A stretch of DNA of 6,219 nt from Oscillospiraceae bacterium. GTDB lineage: Bacteria > Bacillota > Clostridia > Oscillospirales > Ruminococcaceae. Positions 6,218-6,219 of this stretch are shown piece after piece. The notes under the pieces are model-generated. The model ran no database searches, was not told the DNA's origin, and saw only the letters and a list, made by a program, of their open reading frames with translations. The stretch's first letter is position 1; every line of letters begins with the position of its first letter. The position numbers were made by a program, and so were the translations under genes. Location: assembly GCA_017483405.1 (NCBI GenBank), contig JAFUWP010000142.1:1-6219 (forward strand). The letters are read 5' to 3'.

Positions 6218-6219
6218 AA

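Noticed and set aside
6097..6219. Small RNA or small gene in the AT-rich right end
   Set aside because: Apart from the two promoters there is no GC-rich hairpin, terminator or open frame with a ribosome binding site; the rest is plain AT-rich spacer.

Overview
The window looks like chromosomal DNA from a Gram-positive, anaerobic, fibre-degrading gut or rumen Firmicute, most likely Ruminococcus or a close relative (Oscillospiraceae). The reasons are a secreted glycosidase ending in a type I-like dockerin (a cellulosome attachment module), a CotH-kinase-family surface protein of the sort common in ruminococci, Glu/Thr/Pro-rich linkers, and AT-rich intergenic regions with clear housekeeping-type promoters. 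Species-level placement is an inference.

Layout. Positions 1-398 hold the 3' end of a nitroreductase-family gene on the + strand. It converges on a dockerin-bearing GH53 endo-beta-1,4-galactanase gene on the - strand (434-2323), and the two share a short bidirectional terminator (403-430). A 178-bp divergent region (2324-2501) contains back-to-back promoters for the galactanase and for a + strand CotH-family membrane-anchored surface protein (2502-4652). That gene converges on a - strand gene for a multi-spanning membrane HD-GYP protein, a predicted c-di-GMP phosphodiesterase (4681-6090). A second bidirectional terminator lies between them (4666-4697), and the HD-GYP stop codon sits in its loop. 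The last ~120 bp (6097-6219) carry the HD-GYP promoter and a second, rightward promoter for a gene beyond the window.

How the parts relate. Every complete gene has its own promoter and terminator, so these are single-gene transcription units, not one operon. The galactanase should cut the galactan side chains of pectin (arabinogalactan type I) outside the cell while docked to a scaffoldin. The CotH protein is predicted to sit in the membrane with its kinase-like domain outside. The HD-GYP protein is a cytoplasm-facing c-di-GMP hydrolase controlled by a membrane sensor region. A functional link between galactanase and CotH protein is suggested only by the shared divergent promoter region and similar linkers. 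The longest readings of the two genes flanking the divergent region begin inside promoter elements, so their true starts are further downstream. I see no mobile element, CRISPR array, tRNA or rRNA, and no clear undescribed system.
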